Of a stretch of DNA of 64,000 bases, positions 1-8,637 are shown piece by piece. This DNA comes from JANWXD01 sp035575135. Lineage in GTDB: Bacteria; Acidobacteriota; Terriglobia; Bryobacterales; Bryobacteraceae. Under the pieces are notes generated by a model. It had not been told where the DNA came from. It searched no databases and saw only the letters and a list, made by a program, of their open reading frames with translations. The translations under genes were made by a program, and so were the position numbers. Location of the stretch: contig DATLYE010000034.1 in the NCBI GenBank assembly GCA_035575135.1, positions 1-64,000 on the forward strand. The letters run 5' to 3'. Position 1 is the stretch's first letter, and the number at the start of each line of letters is the position of its first letter.

Positions 1-1137
1 GACGTCCGCGCGCTGGCGCGGATCGCCACGGCGATCGAGAACGAGGCGCCGGAGGCGGAGGCGCTGCGGGAGCAGTTGAAAGCTCTGGAGGGTCCGCAGC
101 TGGTCGTGGGTGTGACGGGGCCGCCGGGGTCCGGCAAGAGCACGCTGGTGGATCAGATGACGCGACACCTCCGGCGGGCCGGGCGCACGGTCGGCATCCT
201 CACGGTGGACCCGTCGAGTCCGTTTTCGGGCGGGGCGCTGCTCGGCGACCGCATCCGCATGCAGCGGCACCACGATGACCCCGGCGTATTCATCCGCTCG
301 ATGGCAACGCGAGGCGCGATGGGCGGCCTGGCGCGGACCACGGCCGATCTGGCGGCGCTGCTCGGCGCCTCGGGCAAGGAGGTGGTGCTGATCGAAACGG
401 TCGGCGTGGGTCAGGACGAGGTCGAGATCGCCGGCGTGGCCGACGTGGTGGTGCTGGTGCTGGTGCCGGGGCTGGGCGACGATGTGCAGGCGATCAAAGC
501 CGGGATCATGGAGATCGCCGACGTGTTCGTCGTCAACAAGGCGGACCTGCCGGGAGCGGAACGGCTGGAGGCGGAGATTCGGAGTCTGTTTAGCTCCGGC
601 GGAGACTCGGGACCGCCAGCGCCCCGAGTGCTGCGAACCGTGGCGACGGAGGGCGCCGGTTTGGAAGCGCTGATGGAGGCGGTGTGGGCCGCGGCGGAGG
701 AGAAAGCCGGCGCTCGCCGGCGGCTGCGGCCGCGCCCGGGCCGGTTTGCGATTGATCACCTGGGGGTAGCGGTCCGCGCTTTGGATGAGGCGCTCGCGTT
801 CTGGGAGCGTACGCTCGGCTTGCGCCTGGCCGGCATCGAGGAGGTCCCGCACGAAAAAGTCCGTGTGGCCATGCTCGAGGCAGGGCAATCCCGCATCGAG
901 TTGCTGGAACCTGCGGCGGCGGATTCGGTGATTGCCCGCTTCCTGGAAAAGCGCGGGCCGGGGCTGCATCACGTCGCCTTGCGCGTGCCGGATCTCGGGG
1001 CCGCGCTCCTCAGGCTTCGCCAGGCCGGCGCGCGGATTCTCAATGAGCCGCAGACGGGAGCGGGCGGGCATCGCTACGTGTTTGTGCATCCTTCCTCGGC
1101 AGGGGGAGTTTTACTGGAGTTGATCGAAGGAGGTTAA
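1..1137 (+). CDS. MeaB-type GTPase fused to methylmalonyl-CoA epimerase (5' partial)
   Basis: The frame is open from base 1, so the N terminus lies outside the window; the TTG at 76 is inside a MeaB-like helix and is not the start. Counting codons from base 1, a P-loop GPPGSGKST (40-48), the switch segment ETVGVGQDE (132-140) and NKAD (179-182) mark a MeaB/ArgK GTPase, the chaperone that loads and guards the B12 cofactor of methylmalonyl-CoA mutase. After a basic linker (about 238-246) a second domain follows that matches methylmalonyl-CoA epimerase: IDHLGVAV with H253, IELLEP with E300, GLHHVAL with H323-H324, and E373 near the C terminus, the expected metal-ligand positions. There is no stop between the halves. 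The fusion joins two consecutive functions of propionyl-CoA/succinyl-CoA interconversion. The mutase itself is not visible. Confidence 0.9.
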   Translation, partial: DVRALARIATAIENEAPEAEALREQLKALEGPQLVVGVTGPPGSGKSTLVDQMTRHLRRAGRTVGILTVDPSSPFSGGALLGDRIRMQRHHDDPGVFIRSMATRGAMGGLARTTADLAALLGASGKEVVLIETVGVGQDEVEIAGVADVVVLVLVPGLGDDVQAIKAGIMEIADVFVVNKADLPGAERLEAEIRSLFSSGGDSGPPAPRVLRTVATEGAGLEALMEAVWAAAEEKAGARRRLRPRPGRFAIDHLGVAVRALDEALAFWERTLGLRLAGIEEVPHEKVRVAMLEAGQSRIELLEPAAADSVIARFLEKRGPGLHHVALRVPDLGAALLRLRQAGARILNEPQTGAGGHRYVFVHPSSAGGVLLELIEGG

Positions 1138-1138
1138 G

Positions 1139-2011
1139 TTGAAAGCCAAGATCGGGATCATCGGGGGCAGCGGGCTGTACACCATGCCCGGTTTCACGGC
1201 GCAGGAGGAGGTGGCCATCCAGACGCCGTGGGGCGACCCGTCGGACCACTATATGGTCGGCCGCCTTGCAGGTAAAGAGGTGGCGTTCCTTGCCCGCCAC
1301 GGGCGCGGGCACCGGATCAGTCCGTCGGAGCTCAACTTTCGCGCCAACATTTATGGAATGAAGGTGCTGGGCGTGGAACGCATCATCTCTTTGAGCGCGG
1401 TCGGCTCCCTCAAAGAAGAGCACCGGCCGCTCGACTTTGTCATTCCGGATCAGTTCTTCGACCGCACGCGCGGGCGGGCCTCCACCTTCTTTGGAGAGGG
1501 ACTGGTGGCGCACATCAGCTTTGCTCATCCGGTATGCCCGCAGCTTTCCGATGTGCTCTACGAGGCGTGCCGCCGGGCGGGGGTCAATGCCAAGAAGGGC
1601 GGTACGTATCTGTGCATGGAGGGCCCGGCGTTCTCCACGCTGGCCGAGTCCAACCTCTACCGGAGCTGGGGGATGGACGTGATCGGGATGACGAATCTGC
1701 AGGAGGCGAAGCTGGCGCGCGAGGCGGAGATCTGCTACGTGACGGTCGCCATGGTGACCGATTACGATTGCTGGCACCCGGAGCACGATGCCGTGACGGT
1801 GGAGCAGATCATTTCCAATCTGAACCGCAATGCGGAGAACGCAGCCCGCGTGGTGGCGGAAGCCGTGGCGAACATGCCGGAGGAGCGAAGCTGCCAGTGC
1901 GGGTCGGCGCTCCGCCACGCCATCATCACCGAGCGGGCGCGCATCCCGGAAGCGACGCGGAAGAAGCTGGAACTGATCGTCGGCAAGTACCTCCGGGAGG
2001 CGGCACCGTAA
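1139..2011 (+). CDS. mtnP: S-methyl-5'-thioadenosine phosphorylase
   Basis: 290 aa, the usual MTAP length. It cleaves methylthioadenosine with phosphate to adenine and methylthioribose-1-phosphate. Visible motifs are the N-terminal phosphate loop GGSGLY (9-14), RHGRGH (53-58), the substrate loop MEGPAFST (160-167), GMTNLQEA (183-190) and TDYD (207-210), the acidic residues that select a 6-aminopurine. The TTG start at 1139 is decided by a perfect Shine-Dalgarno AAGGAGGT at 1127-1134 that overlaps the stop of the MeaB-epimerase gene, so the two are translationally linked. The next gene is an ArsM-like methyltransferase, so a nucleoside phosphorylase acting on an arsenic- or sulfur-substituted adenosine is an alternative; the sequence alone favours ordinary MTAP. 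Confidence 0.9.
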   Translation: MKAKIGIIGGSGLYTMPGFTAQEEVAIQTPWGDPSDHYMVGRLAGKEVAFLARHGRGHRISPSELNFRANIYGMKVLGVERIISLSAVGSLKEEHRPLDFVIPDQFFDRTRGRASTFFGEGLVAHISFAHPVCPQLSDVLYEACRRAGVNAKKGGTYLCMEGPAFSTLAESNLYRSWGMDVIGMTNLQEAKLAREAEICYVTVAMVTDYDCWHPEHDAVTVEQIISNLNRNAENAARVVAEAVANMPEERSCQCGSALRHAIITERARIPEATRKKLELIVGKYLREAAP

Positions 2012-2046
2012 CCCCCGGGCGGTTTCCGGCGAAGGAAAACATTGCT

Positions 2047-3096
2047 ATGGTTCAGCACTCGGGACTCAGTGTAGGGGAGGATCTGCGCGAGTATCTTCGC
2101 GATTTCTATGGGCGCCGCCTGAAGCGGTCCGCCGACTTCTCTCAGAAAGCCTGCTGCACGGAGGAGACCCGGAAGCGCTACGGGGAAATCCTGGCGGAGC
2201 TGCCGGAGGAGGTGCGCGAGCGCCACTACGGCTGCGGCTGCCCGATTCCCGGTGATGAGCTGACCGGGCTCACCGCGTTGGATCTCGGATCGGGCGCGGG
2301 CGTGGATGCCTTCATTCTGGCCCGCAGAGTCGGCCCCCGCGGATTCGTCTACGGGGTGGACATGACGCCGGAACAGCTGGAAGTGGCGCGGCGCTGGGCC
2401 CCGGAAGTGGCGCGGCGCTTCGGATACCCGGCGCCCAATACGGTCTTCGTCGAAGACTACATCGAGGTTGCAGCCACGGTCCCCGATGAGAGCATAGACC
2501 TGGTCGTTTCCGACTGTGTAATCAACCTTTCGCCGCGCAAGGATCTGGTGTTCCGGACCATCCGGCGCGTACTCAAAGAAGGCGGAGAGTTTTTCATTTC
2601 CGATATCGTCGCGGATCGGCGCCTGCCGGAGTCCCTCCGTGACGACCCGGAGCTCGTGGCCGAGTGCCTCGGCGGTGCGATGTACGAAGCCGACTGGTTC
2701 GACTGTATGGAAGAAGCAGGGTTCCGCGACGTTCGGGTGGTCGAGCGGACCGTGGTGCAGACGGAAGTCCGCGGCGAGCCGGTGGTGTTCTCCTCTCTGA
2801 CCGTACGTGGTTTCAAATTCCGCGAACCGCTTGACCGCCGGTGCGAAGATTACGGGCAGACCGCCGTGTACCTGGGTAACGTTTCGGGTTGCGAAGCCCG
2901 CTTCGTTTTGGACGGCGGGCACGTGTTTGAGGCCGGGCGGCCGACTCCGGTCTGCCGCAACACAGCCCGGATACTGTCGGAGACCCGCCTGGCCCGCTAC
3001 TTCGAAGTGACCCCTCCGCGCAAGCACTTCGGCCCGTTCCGGTCTCAGGCGCCGCAACCCGCCGTGCCGGACGCGCCGGCGAGGAGCTGCTGCTGA
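2047..3096 (+). CDS. arsM: ArsM-like arsenite S-adenosylmethionine methyltransferase
   Basis: 349 aa from the ATG at 2047; the frame is open further upstream but there it only shadows mtnP. A class I SAM-binding core begins at LDLGSGAGVD (79-88) with acidic D105 at the end of strand 2. Cysteines typical of As(III) methyltransferases are present: the CC pair 36-37, YGCGC (C63, C65), DCVINLS (C157) and ECLGGA (C207). A C-terminal domain of about 100 residues follows (roughly 250-349) with further Cys and a terminal CC that could bind or deliver arsenic. The reaction would be methylation of arsenite to mono- and dimethyl species. It lies 35 bp after mtnP in the same direction. ArsM paired with a nucleoside phosphorylase recalls arsenosugar pathways, but no radical-SAM ArsS is visible. 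Confidence 0.75.
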   Translation: MVQHSGLSVGEDLREYLRDFYGRRLKRSADFSQKACCTEETRKRYGEILAELPEEVRERHYGCGCPIPGDELTGLTALDLGSGAGVDAFILARRVGPRGFVYGVDMTPEQLEVARRWAPEVARRFGYPAPNTVFVEDYIEVAATVPDESIDLVVSDCVINLSPRKDLVFRTIRRVLKEGGEFFISDIVADRRLPESLRDDPELVAECLGGAMYEADWFDCMEEAGFRDVRVVERTVVQTEVRGEPVVFSSLTVRGFKFREPLDRRCEDYGQTAVYLGNVSGCEARFVLDGGHVFEAGRPTPVCRNTARILSETRLARYFEVTPPRKHFGPFRSQAPQPAVPDAPARSCC

Positions 3097-3119
3097 GGGT
3101 TGCTCCCGGCCGAGGCTTG

Positions 3120-3125
3120 TATGCT
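3120..3125 (+). promoter_or_regulatory. -10-like TATGCT six nt before an ATG
   Basis: TATGCT ends 6 nt before the ATG at 3132. A GGGAG lies only 1 nt from that ATG, too close for normal Shine-Dalgarno use, so a leaderless or near-leaderless transcript is the simpler reading. No convincing -35 is seen. Confidence 0.4.
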
Positions 3126-3131
3126 GGGAGA

Positions 3132-4406
3132 ATGCGAGCCATCGCCGGTCTGGCCTGTGCCGTACTCGTTCACGGGGCCACATTCCCCCTCCGTCTGGAT
3201 CAGCCCGCGGAGGTCGTGGCCGAGTTGCGCATGCGTTCTCCCGGATCGGATTTTGCGCGGCCCGGGCGCGAGGCGGCGGTGGCGGCGATTTCGGTCGCCG
3301 GCAGACCGGTCCATCACGTAACGCTGTTTGCCGGAGAGAACGCCTATGTCTACCGCGTCTTTCTCGGCGAACTGGGGGCAGGACAACACACGGTGCATGT
3401 CGAGCGCGACCCGCAATGGTCCGCGCCCGGCTCGGGACTCGAAGTGGAATCCGCCGCGTTTCGCCGGCTGCGCCCCGGCGAGCCGGAGCACCGCGTGGTG
3501 GCTCATGCTCCGGTGCTCTATGCGCGGCCCGACACGCTGGGCCGGTTCAGCGACGTTCCGCTCGTGGCCTACTGCGAGCGTTTCGAAGAGGCGGGCCGGG
3601 AGGTACTCCAATACACGATAGTGTTCTCCAACGAAGACGGGGGCACACCGGCGCCTGCTCTGATGGCTCGCTGGGGACGCACGACGGACATCGAATGGGT
3701 TTATCGTGTTTACCTCGGTCGGGACGGAAGACCCGAGCGGGCTGTCATCCAAAGCAAAGGGCACAAGGAGGAGGAGTTTTCCGGACTTCGCGAGGGCGGA
3801 CATCCGGTGCTTTACGTGATCACGGATAACAACATGGTCGGCGGCTCAGGCAAGGCCACCTTGCGCTACCAGCTTGCGCCGAGCCTGGTGGAGTTGGGCG
3901 GCGGCTCGCGAGAGCGCGTGATGGATGCCGACCCGGTGCTGTACCGCGTTGCGGCTCAGGAGCTCGAGCGCGAGAGCAAACTGCGCGCCTTCGGCGCCAC
4001 GGGCGGAGAACGGGTCAGCGATCCCCGAAACTATCTGTACGTGGAGATGAAGCTGGCGGTGGAGGACGCGGCCGTGGCGGCTCGCGTGCGGCTGAAGAGT
4101 GAAAGTCGCTGGCGGGCTTCCCATCTTGGCCGGGCCGACTACGCCGTGGCGCGCAGCGGGTGGGTACGGACGACGGTGGAGCTGCCGCCGGGTACGGAGC
4201 CGGACCGCATCGCCGAGCTGGCGTTCGAGTGTATCGTGGCGCCGCGGCGTGTGGACGGCAAGGAGACGTGGCCGGACCACGGGCGGTGCCGAATCGAGAA
4301 GCTGGGAAGCATCTTTTTCCTGGATTCCAACTACAGGCCGCGCGTGATCAGCAAAGAACTGTCGGCCGAACTTGCCGGCGGCGAGATGCTGTCGGCCGGC
4401 TGGTAG
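3132..4406 (+). CDS. exported hypothetical protein, function unknown
   Basis: 424 aa from the ATG at 3132; a TTG at 3117 would add five residues ahead of the signal peptide. The N terminus MRAIAGLACAVLVHG looks like a cleavable signal peptide. The rest is soluble and rich in beta-strand-type sequence, with no membrane segment and no catalytic motif I recognise. Repeated short segments (YVYRVFLGELG and later WVYRVYLGRDGR) hint at duplicated beta domains. It sits 35 bp after the ArsM-like gene and 11 bp before a TPR protein gene, so it may belong to the same transcription unit, although a -10-like hexamer precedes it. I do not recognise the family. Confidence 0.6.
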   Translation: MRAIAGLACAVLVHGATFPLRLDQPAEVVAELRMRSPGSDFARPGREAAVAAISVAGRPVHHVTLFAGENAYVYRVFLGELGAGQHTVHVERDPQWSAPGSGLEVESAAFRRLRPGEPEHRVVAHAPVLYARPDTLGRFSDVPLVAYCERFEEAGREVLQYTIVFSNEDGGTPAPALMARWGRTTDIEWVYRVYLGRDGRPERAVIQSKGHKEEEFSGLREGGHPVLYVITDNNMVGGSGKATLRYQLAPSLVELGGGSRERVMDADPVLYRVAAQELERESKLRAFGATGGERVSDPRNYLYVEMKLAVEDAAVAARVRLKSESRWRASHLGRADYAVARSGWVRTTVELPPGTEPDRIAELAFECIVAPRRVDGKETWPDHGRCRIEKLGSIFFLDSNYRPRVISKELSAELAGGEMLSAGW

Positions 4407-4409
4407 AAT
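4404..4409 (+). promoter_or_regulatory. -10-like TAGAAT eight nt before an ATG
   Basis: TAGAAT overlaps the stop codon region of the upstream gene and ends 8 nt before the ATG at 4418. A GGGG follows it but there is no strong Shine-Dalgarno. It is one of several TAnnnT-to-ATG arrangements in this window. Confidence 0.35.
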
Positions 4410-4417
4410 TGGGGCTT

Positions 4418-5101
4418 ATGAAGGCCGCCATCGGCGTGATTGCCGCTGCGATCTTGAGCGCGGTGACAATGAACGAACTGCGTGCCGCGCGGGACCGGCA
4501 GGATCTGGGCACGCTCGAGGCGGCGGCCGCGCAGCTGTCCGCGGAAGCCGCCGCCCGACCCAAGGACGGAGCAGCCCTTTACCGGGCGGCCGTGGCGGAA
4601 TCCTACTTGGCGGAGGTGGCCTGGCAGCTCGGTCAAAAGGAGAAGGCACGCACGGCGGTCCAGGAGGGCATTCGGGCCGCGCAGCGGGCGGTGGAGCTGT
4701 CTGGCAATAACGCGGAGTATCACCGTATTCTGGGCACGTTGTGCGGCCAGGCCGTGCCGTTCGACCTGCTGCGGGCCTTCCACTACGCGGGCTGCGCGCG
4801 GGACTCCATTCACAAAGCGCTGGAACTGGATCCCAAGTCTGCGGCCGCCTACGTCAGCCGCGGCGTGGGAAATTACTACCTGCCGGCCGCTATGGGCGGG
4901 GGTGCCGAGGCGGCGCTACGGGATTTTCAGAAAGCGGTCGAGCTCGATCCCCGCTCGGATGAAGCCTACCTGTGGATGGGTATCGCTCTGCGGAGCCTGA
5001 AGCGCTATGCGGAGGCCAGGGCCGCCTTCGAGAAGTCGCTGGCGTTGAATCCCGCGCGAGTCTGGGCCCGGCGCCAGATGGAGAAGACGCCGGCCCGGTG
5101 A
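4418..5101 (+). CDS. TPR-repeat protein with N-terminal signal sequence
   Basis: 227 aa from the ATG at 4418. The first 16 residues (MKAAIGVIAAAILSAV) form a hydrophobic export signal or anchor. The mature part is alpha-helical with tetratricopeptide-type repeats; the clearest are near residues 125-155 (ALELDPKSAAAYVSRG) and 170-215 (AVELDPRSDEAYLWMG, then SLALNPARVW). TPRs are protein-binding scaffolds; the partner is unknown. The stop codon overlaps the ATG of the next gene (TGATG at 5099-5103), so it is probably co-translated with the polytopic membrane protein. That coupling is the main hint that it works at the membrane. Confidence 0.65.
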   Translation: MKAAIGVIAAAILSAVTMNELRAARDRQDLGTLEAAAAQLSAEAAARPKDGAALYRAAVAESYLAEVAWQLGQKEKARTAVQEGIRAAQRAVELSGNNAEYHRILGTLCGQAVPFDLLRAFHYAGCARDSIHKALELDPKSAAAYVSRGVGNYYLPAAMGGGAEAALRDFQKAVELDPRSDEAYLWMGIALRSLKRYAEARAAFEKSLALNPARVWARRQMEKTPAR

Positions 5102-6834
5102 TGCGTGCGCGCGTGGGGGTGGCGGCGGCGATCATCACGATCACGCTCGCCGGCTACTTTCTCTTCCCAGGGCACACCTACCTGTATTCGGACACGCAGA
5201 TCTACTTGCCCATCCTGGAGCGTTACTGGGACGGCAGCGTCTTTACCCGGGAACCGCTCGCACAGCGGCCGCATGTAGCCTTTACGATTTACGACGAAGC
5301 AGCCCTCCTGCTCCGACGGCTGACGGGGTTGGACTTTCACGGCGTACTCGTGCTCCAGCAGCTGGTTTTCCGCGCGCTGGGGACATTAGGCGTCTTCCTG
5401 ATCGCGGCCTCGCTGGGACTGTCCCGGCCCATGGCGCTGCTGGCCGCGACCGTGTTTTCACTCGGTGCGACGATTGCCGGCCCGGCAGTGCTTACCGTGG
5501 AATACGAGCCTGTGCCGCGGGGCTTCGCCGTACCGCTGCTGCTGCTCGCAGTCGGGTTCGTGGCGCAGGGGCGGGATCTGGCGGCAGGGCTGACGGCGTC
5601 GCTCGCCTTCCTCTACCACGCTCCGACCACCATTCCCTTCTGGCTCGTATACTTTTGCCTGGCTTTATGGCCTACACGACCCGCCATCATGACGCGGCAC
5701 ATCCTCGGGCTTGCGCCGCTCATGTTCGCCGTTCTGAGCATGATGATTCTCTCGCGGATCCAGCCGGGGGTTACGGAGCCCCAGCCGTTTTTCGGGACGA
5801 TCGAGCCGGCCCTCGAACAACTCCAGCGCCTCCGCGCGCCCTACAACTGGATTTCGATGTGGGACCCCTACTGGTACCGGCATTACACGTTTCTCTGGCT
5901 GGTGTCGCTGGGTGCGTTCTGGCGCCTGCGCAAACTGGCGCCGGAAGATCTCAAGTTTTTTCTGGTCGGCATGCCGCTCTGGGGGATCCTGAGCATTCCG
6001 CTCTCTTACGTGCTTCTGGACCGGATGAAGTGGGTGCTCATACCGCAGATCCAGCCGGCGCGTGCCGTGCTGTTTGTCACGGCCTTTGCCGTGATTCTCG
6101 GGGCGGCGGCGGGGTTGCGGGCGGCCGGTGCGGGCAGATTCTGGGAGGCCGCGGCGTGGCTCATCGTTGCCTTTGCCGTGCCTGCGAGTCCCCGCGTTCT
6201 CGAGCTCCTTCTGCCGGACCTGACGAGTACCCTGGTGCGGCGGCGCTTGGCGGTGGTGGCCGCCCTGGCGGCCGTCTTCATCCTGGCGGCCTGGGCCGAA
6301 TCGGCGCGCAAGCGGTGGCGCGGTGCGGCTTTGCTGCTGGCGTTGCTGTTGCCCTTCCCGATGCTCCCGCACGGTGCGGGCGTGCGGAACTATCCCCATC
6401 TGGACAGCCCCGAGCTGGACGAGCTCGCGCGGTGGGCGCGGCAGGCGACACCTAAGGAGGCCGTGTTTCTCTTCCCCGATGCAGGTAAGGAACTGTATCC
6501 CGGCATTTTCCGCGCAAAGTCCTTGCGAGCGGTGTACGTGGACTGGAAAGCGGGCGGGCAGATCAACTTTCTGCCGAAGCTCGGCTTTGAGTGGTGGCGC
6601 CGGTGGCAGCAGGCGGGGGCCGCAGGACTCGATGCATCCGGCCCCGAGCGCTACCGCGAACTGGGCATTGACTACCTGGTGTTTCGGACGCCGCGCCGCA
6701 TTCCGGGCTGCGAACCCGTGTTTACAAATGCGCGCTTTTCGGTGTGTCGTCTGGGAAACGCCGCTCAGGCCGGCGGTGCCGGGATGCCGAGGCCTGTTGC
6801 GGGCCGCGGAGACATGACCGCCGACGGGCAGTAG
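5101..6834 (+). CDS. polytopic membrane protein, possibly GT-C type glycosyltransferase
   Basis: 577 aa from the ATG at 5101, which overlaps the stop of the TPR gene. About ten hydrophobic segments are visible, starting at residues 3-20 and continuing to about residue 430, followed by a soluble C-terminal domain of about 140 residues (from LDELARWARQ). An early acidic stretch after the first helix (HTYLYSDTQIYLPI) is where GT-C mannosyl- and arabinosyltransferases carry their catalytic Asp, so a lipid-linked sugar transferase is plausible but unproven. The last 70 bp (6765-6834) overlap, tail to tail, the U32-like gene on the other strand. Confidence 0.55.
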   Translation: MRARVGVAAAIITITLAGYFLFPGHTYLYSDTQIYLPILERYWDGSVFTREPLAQRPHVAFTIYDEAALLLRRLTGLDFHGVLVLQQLVFRALGTLGVFLIAASLGLSRPMALLAATVFSLGATIAGPAVLTVEYEPVPRGFAVPLLLLAVGFVAQGRDLAAGLTASLAFLYHAPTTIPFWLVYFCLALWPTRPAIMTRHILGLAPLMFAVLSMMILSRIQPGVTEPQPFFGTIEPALEQLQRLRAPYNWISMWDPYWYRHYTFLWLVSLGAFWRLRKLAPEDLKFFLVGMPLWGILSIPLSYVLLDRMKWVLIPQIQPARAVLFVTAFAVILGAAAGLRAAGAGRFWEAAAWLIVAFAVPASPRVLELLLPDLTSTLVRRRLAVVAALAAVFILAAWAESARKRWRGAALLLALLLPFPMLPHGAGVRNYPHLDSPELDELARWARQATPKEAVFLFPDAGKELYPGIFRAKSLRAVYVDWKAGGQINFLPKLGFEWWRRWQQAGAAGLDASGPERYRELGIDYLVFRTPRRIPGCEPVFTNARFSVCRLGNAAQAGGAGMPRPVAGRGDMTADGQ

Positions 6835-7703
6835 CGCGAGATCATCTCCAGGGCGATCGCAGCCCGGCGCACGCGCTCCCGCGAGAGGGCCACCACCGTG
6901 GACTCCAGGTGCGTTCCGCTCGGGTAGACGTCCGGGGCGTTGCGCAGGCCGAACTTCAGGTAAATCGGGGCCGCCACCCGGATGAGTTCCGGGATCTCGT
7001 AGTGCCGGATGAACCCGCCGATGTTGTCCGGCGCCTCGACGTAGAAATCAATGGGAACCTTGCCGAGCGCGGCGCGGATGGCGGCGATCTGCGGAAGCGT
7101 CAGATCCGAGGGGATATTGATCGTGTCCGCTCCGAGTTGCGCCAGCAGCCGCGCACTCGCCGGATTGGCCGGAGCCATCATCACCGATGTCTTGATGATG
7201 AGCTCCCGGGGCAGTTCTCCGGCCGCCCGGAGCTTTCCGAGGATCTCGAGCAAACCGAGATCGGAGACGAGCACGCTGCGCAGGCCCAGGGCGACGGCGC
7301 GGCGCAGATCCTCGAGCGCGAAAACCAGCTGGTCCGCACCGCGCAGGCTGAGGCCGAGCGTTTTGCCCGCCTGCGAGTAAGCCTGTGCGCCGATGTCGAA
7401 GGTCGCGCGCGGCCCGATGAACAGATTCACTTCGATGGCGGCCTTGCGGCCGATAGCGAGCATCTCGGAGATCTCCGCGTCGGTGAGCAGCATGATGCCG
7501 CTGCCCTGGCTGACGCGGTGTACCGGCACGTTGCGCCGTTCGGCCTCTTCGAGGACCGCCGCCAGGGAGCGAGGACCCTCGGTAGACGGAATCTCGATGC
7601 GGAACTGGCCCCCGTCCGGGAAACGTTGGGTCGAGTCCGGACAGTCCCGAAGATCAGCGTCCGGGAGGCCCGTTGCGCGCAGCCACTGGCGAGCGATCTG
7701 CAT
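6765..7703 (-). CDS. U32-peptidase-like TIM-barrel protein
   Basis: 312 aa. The sequence alternates short strands and helices as in a TIM barrel, with segments resembling peptidase U32 family members (SVLVSDLGLLEIL, IIKTSVMMAPANPASARLLAQLGADTI, VPIDFYVEAPDNIGG). No CxxC or clustered cysteines for an iron-sulfur centre are visible, unlike UbiU/UbiV or TrhP, so a proteolytic or hydroxylase role cannot be claimed. Its start lies 4 bp downstream of the homoserine kinase stop, so it is the last gene of a minus-strand run with thrB and an oxidoreductase. The 3' end overlaps the convergent membrane protein gene by 70 bp. Confidence 0.5.
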   Translation of the reverse strand: MQIARQWLRATGLPDADLRDCPDSTQRFPDGGQFRIEIPSTEGPRSLAAVLEEAERRNVPVHRVSQGSGIMLLTDAEISEMLAIGRKAAIEVNLFIGPRATFDIGAQAYSQAGKTLGLSLRGADQLVFALEDLRRAVALGLRSVLVSDLGLLEILGKLRAAGELPRELIIKTSVMMAPANPASARLLAQLGADTINIPSDLTLPQIAAIRAALGKVPIDFYVEAPDNIGGFIRHYEIPELIRVAAPIYLKFGLRNAPDVYPSGTHLESTVVALSRERVRRAAIALEMISRYCPSAVMSPRPATGLGIPAPPA

Positions 7704-7707
7704 GGCT

Positions 7708-8637
7708 TCAGCACACCTCGGTCGAGAGTTCGTAGCCCCGGCGGGCCACCTCGGTTCGGAAGATCTGGGCGTCCCGGCCGTGCGTGCGGAAAATCTCCGG
7801 TACGAGGTCGCAGACCTGTTCGGCGCCGCGCTCGTAGAAGACCAAAATGGAGGGACCGGCGCCGCTCAGGCAGCATCCCAGCAGGCCCGGGGCGCGCAAC
7901 TGGAGAATCTCCTGCATTCCCGGCACCAGCCGGAGGCGGTAGGGTTGGTGCAGGCGGTCTTCGAGCGCCGTGGGAAAGACCTTCGTGGAGCCGGCCGCCA
8001 GGGCGGCCACCAGCAGTGCGGCGCGCTGGATGTTAAAGATGGCGTCTTCTTTGGGATAGGATTCCGGCAACACGGACCGGGCTTCGGAAGTGGGTAAGGC
8101 GAAGTCGGGCACCACCACGGCGACGCCGAAGTGCTCGGGCAGCTCCAGGCGAACGGCGCAGGCGGTTCCGGCGGCGTCCACGGCGGTGGCCACGACCGAG
8201 CCCAGCACGCACGCCGCCACGTTGTCAGGATGGCCCTCGAGGCGCGCAGCTTCATCGAGAATGCGGGCTGCGTCCCAGCCGAGCCCGAGCAGTTCATTGG
8301 CGATGACCACGCCGGCGGTGTGGGCTGCCGCGCTCGAACCGAGACCTTTGCCGATGGGGATTTCGTTGTGGATGTCCAGTTCGGCGGGCATGAGCGCCCT
8401 GCGGGTCCCGCGCGCCACAGCTTGCGCCGTCTGCCAGATCAGGTTGTCTTCCCCCGTCGAGATCAGAGCAGCGTCGCGGCCCGAGGCGCAGATGCGCAAC
8501 GCCTCGCTCGGCCGGAAGCGACATTCCAGGTAGATCCCCAGGGCGAGCCCCAGCGCATCGAAGCCGGGACCGAGATTGGCGCTGGAGGCCGGCACCCGCA
8601 GCCGCCGCCATGCGCACCGGCGCTCAGAGGCCGCCAT
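7708..8637 (-). CDS. thrB: homoserine kinase
   Basis: 309 aa from the ATG at 8637; the longer frame only shadows the upstream gene. This is a GHMP kinase: N-terminal PASSANLGPGFDALG (16-30), the ATP loop PIGKGLGSSAAA (94-105) and the C-terminal SGAGPS segment. It phosphorylates homoserine to O-phosphohomoserine on the way to threonine. The start overlaps the 3' end of the oxidoreductase gene by 14 bp. Homoserine dehydrogenase is encoded about 38 kb away (46037-47341) and threonine synthase is not in the window, so the pathway is scattered. Confidence 0.9.
   Translation of the reverse strand: MAASERRCAWRRLRVPASSANLGPGFDALGLALGIYLECRFRPSEALRICASGRDAALISTGEDNLIWQTAQAVARGTRRALMPAELDIHNEIPIGKGLGSSAAAHTAGVVIANELLGLGWDAARILDEAARLEGHPDNVAACVLGSVVATAVDAAGTACAVRLELPEHFGVAVVVPDFALPTSEARSVLPESYPKEDAIFNIQRAALLVAALAAGSTKVFPTALEDRLHQPYRLRLVPGMQEILQLRAPGLLGCCLSGAGPSILVFYERGAEQVCDLVPEIFRTHGRDAQIFRTEVARRGYELSTEVC

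Noticed and set aside
1534..2046. Upstream extension of the ArsM-like frame
   Set aside because: It lies inside mtnP in another frame; similarity to ArsM begins only after the ATG at 2047.
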